Below, one piece after another: positions 59,552 to 64,000 of a DNA stretch of 64,000 bases; the first letter of the stretch is position 1, and every line of letters starts with the position of its first letter. Made by a program: the position numbers and the translations under genes. This DNA is from Pisolithus tinctorius. Its lineage: Eukaryota; Basidiomycota; Agaricomycetes; Boletales; Pisolithaceae. The stretch covers positions 124,001 through 188,000 of the forward strand of contig JANFAH010000067.1 of NCBI GenBank assembly GCA_024663395.1, given 5' to 3'. The notes below the pieces were generated by a model. That model ran no database searches. It saw nothing but the letters and a program-made list of their open reading frames with translations, and was not told the origin of the DNA.

Positions 59552-61674
59552 TTGATCACCATCATCATCAAACAGGGTGTCAGGTACTGTCTGTACATCC
59601 TCTGGTCTCAGGAAGTATGCAGAGACAATGAAGACGATATGCTAGACAATGAACTGTGAGTGCTGAATTTGCCAGGCATGTTGACCATGGGGTAACCTTG
59701 ACCCTTTTTCATGGTCAAGATATCTTGTTGCAGAATGCCACCTTTGGACAAAAAGGGGAGGGAAAAAAATGAAGATAATGTGAGTTGGTTGGGTCAGGAA
59801 ACATGCATGATGACTACACTTACATCACCTCAAATTATTGTTCTTATTGTTGTAATTGTTGGGATAAAAGTGGCTAGTCTGGAGAGTTGGTATATGTATC
59901 AGAAAAGATAAGTAGTCACCCACTCACTGATTGCCTGCTGATAACATCATATATTGCCTTTGGTGCTGGACACCTGTCACTCCTTCACTCACTGCCCAGT
60001 GCATCCTCCATCCTAGAGATGGTGAATTCTCATGTGTATATCCTGCCTTCCTCATTGGTAAGTGGAATGAAATGAAAATGTCATGAAGGAGCCACCTGGC
60101 CTTCACCTTAGACACCTGAGCTTTGCCTCAAGTGTAGGCTATACTCATCTGTGTGGTCCTGTCCATGCCAAGTGACAATGCCCACACACTGTGCTGACCC
60201 ATCATGAACAGCAATGGCAAACAGATTCCCTGTTGCAGAAAGTTTATTCTAGGAGTCTTGCCTACAGCCATACATTCATAACTGTGAAGTTACTATTGTG
60301 GAGGGATGGCACACTTACCAATTTTGTGTTTTGTTCAAGTGACACTGCCATCTTTGCCCAAATCCACTTTTGAGCAGTGATGACAGCAAATTCCAAGGTG
60401 ATGCTGTTATGATGAGAGTGGGTGCAAGATCTGTAGTAAATATGCAACCCAGAGATGCTGCCTTTGCAGACTACATGATGCCTTGGTTAGGATTAATTGA
60501 GTTGAGCTTGAAAATCTCTACTGATTTCATGTACAGTTTTGTGCAATATCTCAAGGGGTTGCAAAGGTCCAAGCCACCTTGTTCTCTCACCTTTGTGAAA
60601 CTGTGGAATCTGCATATGAGTGCATGTATCCAGGAGCAGTTGCAGGGACATACTTTGTAGCTGACTACATTATGAAGTGGTGGTGGAGACATGCTTGAAT
60701 CTTGAGGCTGGCTATTACCTGCATAGGTGTTGAACATTGAATGATGATATGCAATAACTATATACATACCCAAACAAATCTCATCCTTCACTTTCAGTTG
60801 ACTTCTGGAAGGTTAGTCAGGTGAGATTGCAGCCCTGCATTCAATCCAACATCAAAACCTACAGATCCTTGAAGCCATCAGTTGAACTTAGGAGTTTGCA
60901 CTTTGTCAAGTCTGGGCCTACTCCGACCAACTCTGATGCTAGACAAGGTCTAGGGAGAGGTTTGGAAGCAAGTTGGACAGAAAAGAACTGAACTCTGACT
61001 GGCAGAGTGTTGGCAGGAACAAAGTCTGCTGAGACAAAGGTGGAGCAGAGTGAGGGCATTGGGTTTAGCTTGTGTGCAACCCCCTTGCATGATCTCAGCC
61101 CTCATATTTCAGAGGGAGAGAATACAGACAGAAAGTCAGAGGTAACTCCAACAGGCAGAAGACAGAGACAGAGGGAGTAGGAACTAAGTCAATATTCATA
61201 CTGAAGAACAGTGGAGTATGATACATGCTTTTATACTACTATGGAGGTACAGTAATTGGAATCAGAACTGACATACAGAGACTCATAAAATTTCAAGTAA
61301 AACTTCCTAGATGATGAATGAAGGGTAGATGGAGGACATACAAACAGGTAACATAGAACATCCCAAAAAGGGAACAGTCCAGGTGCTGGACCATGCAGTG
61401 CATGCACTGTGGAGTACCTGACTGCATGCTGTCAGGGAGAAGTCCAAAGGGTAGTCACATGACTCCTCAGAGAATGGTCCATGTAGTCCAGTAGGAGAGC
61501 AGTACAAGTCTGACAGCAGTTGGAGCAGAGATGGCTCATAAATGACAGAAGGTGGGTGGAGTTGGTGCAGAGTGAGTGAATGACTGGTGGAAATGGGTGC
61601 AGAGTGAGTGAGGACTTAGAATGAACACACAGTCATGACACACTTGATCACCTTGTTTACAGCTGAATGAAAGC
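59552..61674. other. CpG-poor DNA without recognised gene
   Basis: About 2.1 kb. Frames of 60-106 codons occur on both strands without family motifs. It could hold the lost N-terminal part of the KDZ transposase that follows on the plus strand. Short GAGTGAGTGA-like repeats occur near 61560-61610. Confidence 0.4.
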
Positions 61675-63173
61675 ATGGATGGATCACTGATGGTGGACAC
61701 TGCTGACCTTGTAGGGAGCATGACCCTTCTGCTGCTGCCAAACTTGGGAATTGATCAGTGCATTGCTGCTGGGCTAGACAGAATCTGGGACATCAAATTG
61801 AAACTGCAGATTGGTCAAGTGAATGATGCACTTCATGGGCTCCAGCTTGCCTTAGTGGATAAGGCTACTGTCTTCCAAAATGCAGTGTGGCAGGCAAAAA
61901 GCTATGCTATGAAAATGCAGGCATGGGATATGATCCATACCATCAATGGAGTGGTTTGCAAGCAAGCCACAATTTACAAACAATGCCAATGAGCAATGGT
62001 ATCTCTAGGTGCAACTGAAGACACCCTTACATGGTACCAGGAAATGCAGAAATTGCACCTCACCATCAATACAGCAGCCATCAGTCAGAATGCACATGAC
62101 CACCAGGCCAGCCAATTACTGTGGTTTTGGTCTATTGACATTCCTAGGGATACTGAATCAATTACATGGATGTCAGAATGTAGGTACTTCATCTATCATG
62201 TGTTATGCTCCAAGCTGGGTGACTTTGTCAAATGGACTAGGCACAATCAACATGGATGGCACTTGACAGGCTGAACTTGTTGTAACCCCTATGGCTCAAC
62301 TTCTTGATGACTTCTGGCAGAGTGTCCCCTTGGGTTTAGTGAGTTCTAATGAGATCACAATGAGGGAAGTGAAGAAGAGATCACAAAACAGCTGAGCTGC
62401 AAAGTAGCAAAAAACTGAGGATACATGGTACAGTAAATCTAGCTTAAATACATCCTGGAAAGAGTACCATACCAGTCATATCCATGATCAATCAGTAACC
62501 TGCAGTGTAAATGATGAAATGCAAAAGAGTCACACACAGTCATTGATGAAGGTAGAGATAGGAATGAGGGCCAAACTGGCTGTGCCATCAAGGTGCAGCA
62601 AGGGGCTGGACTGCACAAACATCAAGGTGAAGCATTTGAAACATAGAGAGATCTGGGAAACAACAGATGAGCCATGCAGCTCAGGGCACAGCCTCCATCA
62701 GTGGGTTGCCAGGGGACAAGTCCAGATGTCCTTGGATGTACAAGAGTCTGAGGACCAGTACCAACACAAATGTTGCAATGAGGCATGTAAGACATGTGAC
62801 TGCAATAAAAGTCAATGACAATTGAAAAAGGCAACACCCCTGACCATGGCATAACATCATGTAGACAAGGTGATTCACTCTCATGTAAGTTTACCAGATT
62901 CATTGGCTATGAGCAAAAGTGGTACAAGATTGCTGGACAGAAGAACAAGAATTGCTAATGACTGAGTTTTGATGGATGCTCAATTTCTTCAATCATCAAG
63001 CCACACAATGGTGGATCTTTCAGTCCAAATGTGAAGCAGTTGGGCCTAGCTGCTATGCTGCAAGGCAGATAGCAATATTTGAGCAACTTGCAGAGTGGAC
63101 TCAGTTGAAGCAGCAGGAGATGAATTTGATGGAAACACCCAATCTGATGGATCTTGACAATTTCAATACATAG
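61675..63173 (+). pseudogene. KDZ (Kyakuja-Dileera-Zisupton) transposase relic, C-terminal part
   Basis: The plus-strand frame reads LLPNLGIDQC, KLKLQIGQVNDALHGLQLAL, SYAMKMQAWDMIHTINGVV and IYKQCQ. After TGA at 61990-61992 it continues MVSLGATEDTL and LLWFWSIDIPRDTESITWMS. A 710-bp GT...AG interruption (62180-62889) follows, after which TTTACCAGATTCATTGG restores the family's YRxHWL block. Next come EEQELLMTEF, TGA at 62971-62973, WMLNFFNHQATQW and YAARQIAIFEQLAE. The order and spacing match the C-terminal half of agaricomycete KDZ transposases. The three TGA codons, one in the HWL-AK block near 62905, sit where relatives have arginine, as expected for CGA-to-TGA decay. It is non-functional. 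Confidence 0.8.
62180..62889 (+). other. 710-bp GT-AG interruption in the KDZ relic
   Basis: The KDZ coding frame stops at GAAT (62176-62179) and resumes with TTTACCAG at 62890, in phase. The intervening 710 bp begins GTAGGT and ends GTAAG, so it has intron termini. It is over ten times longer than other introns here, and may be an intron enlarged by insertion, or an inserted element. It contains a 99-codon plus frame with no known motif. Confidence 0.5.
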
Positions 63174-64000
63174 TGATACTCAGACCAGCATCCTCCATGT
63201 AATGTACTTACATGGCCTCTGTGCAGAAGTTCCATTGATGTCATTGTTGCACATGTCTGCATCAGATTTTGCAAATGTTCCACTACCATCAAAGGCAGCA
63301 AATTGTAAAATGGATATTCAACTGCTGGGAACAACATATTGTATCCATGTCAGATTACTGAATGTGCATCTTGTGATGGAAAATACATTCAACTAATGTA
63401 AGAGGGTAGAATCCTCAGCATATCCTCCACCATCAACCTCACCAACTGCTGCAGTTGTATCTCCACCCTGGACATCACATTCCATAGGAAATGATGCATA
63501 TGCAATCTCATACCATTGCAGTTCCTCATTGAATGGCTGATCAGCATTCAATCCAGTTTGTGGGTCCAGTGGACAAGCAGCAGGGTCATTGGGGGGGTCC
63601 ATAGCAGTAAGAATGCTGACTTATGCATGACATGACTTATCACACCTCATTCCCAATTTGGAATGACTCAATGCATGACTCAAAAAAATTCACACAGTCT
63701 CATTACACTTGGGAACTGCTGTAAAAAAAGTGCTGATGTGAATTTTGCTCAGATCTGGTCCATTGTTCCATAGTTGGCTGTAATTTCCATCCACCATGTT
63801 ACAGATATATCTATATGAATAGTCTCAGTTGCACATGAGTAGCAACAATGTCTGAGGTGACAAAAGTATGGTGCAAGACTATATTTCCCTAAGTGTAACA
63901 ATACCAAGACACTTGGTGTCAAGAATGCATTCCAGAATTACAGTAGCCTCTCAGAGTTTCACCCAGAGGGCTCAGAGTTTCTCCCCAACCCTTGGAATTA
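63174..64000. other. CpG-poor DNA to the window end
   Basis: Continuation of the depleted block beyond the KDZ relic. A minus-strand frame at 63393-63602 (PFNEELQWYEIAYASFPMEC) could be a relic exon, but I cannot identify it. Confidence 0.4.

Larger units (their letters stand above)
55018..64000. other. CpG-depleted repeat block with decayed mobile-element genes
   Basis: Reading by eye I find only three CpG dinucleotides in about 9 kb (near 56100, 59636 and 60923), while TpG and CpA are abundant. The rest of the window, including decayed regions, has normal CpG. This is the footprint of long-term cytosine methylation followed by deamination. The block carries fragments of repetitive genes on both strands, a KDZ transposase relic and a perfect inverted repeat, and it continues beyond the window. 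The boundary is sharp. Confidence 0.88.

Overview
The window is nuclear DNA from a filamentous basidiomycete, almost certainly an agaricomycete (mushroom-forming) fungus. Genes are split by many 45-70 nt GT-AG introns. The accessory families are typical of mushrooms: an HET-domain protein, an I66 (cospin-type) protease inhibitor, an aegerolysin, a BTB protein, and relics of a PIF/Harbinger element, a KDZ transposon and an unspecific-peroxygenase-like gene. All exon joins are my own reconstructions from splice sites and remembered family conservation; no search was run.

Layout. 1-1384: nothing recognised. 1385-4729: a complete-looking PIF/Harbinger element with terminal inverted repeats, a TCA target duplication, a broken transposase and a broken Myb/SANT-like gene, inserted 34 bp upstream of an HET gene (4764-7328). 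7.6-11 kb: a weak unknown gene, a relic copy of an I66 inhibitor, then an intact I66 gene. 11.5-23 kb: housekeeping genes SYF2 (splicing), MCD4 (GPI anchor synthesis), a small unknown protein, the mitochondrial 2-oxodicarboxylate carrier, SRP9/21 and polyubiquitin. 23.5-33.2 kb: a degenerate region built from an old, diverged direct segmental duplication whose second copy runs into the 5' part of VPS36 (ESCRT-II). Between the copies lie a decayed membrane-glycoprotein gene and a peroxygenase relic.

32.4-54.3 kb is again gene-rich: VPS36, the STE12 mating/filamentation regulator, an Fmp46-like thioredoxin-fold protein, a small single-pass membrane protein, glycogen phosphorylase, a BTB protein, the rRNA-processing factor MRD1, an aegerolysin and prefoldin subunit 3. 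From about 55.0 kb to the end (about 9 kb) base composition changes abruptly: CpG is nearly absent (three seen by eye). The block carries decayed repeat genes, a KDZ transposase relic whose stops fit CGA-to-TGA change, and a perfect 586-bp inverted repeat around a 377-bp spacer.

Most notable are the methylation-decayed block with its perfect palindrome, and several very small exons (5, 5, 7, 15 and 17 nt) needed to rebuild conserved motifs in the carrier, glycogen phosphorylase and Fmp46-like genes. No operon-like system is expected or seen; the genes are unrelated neighbours.
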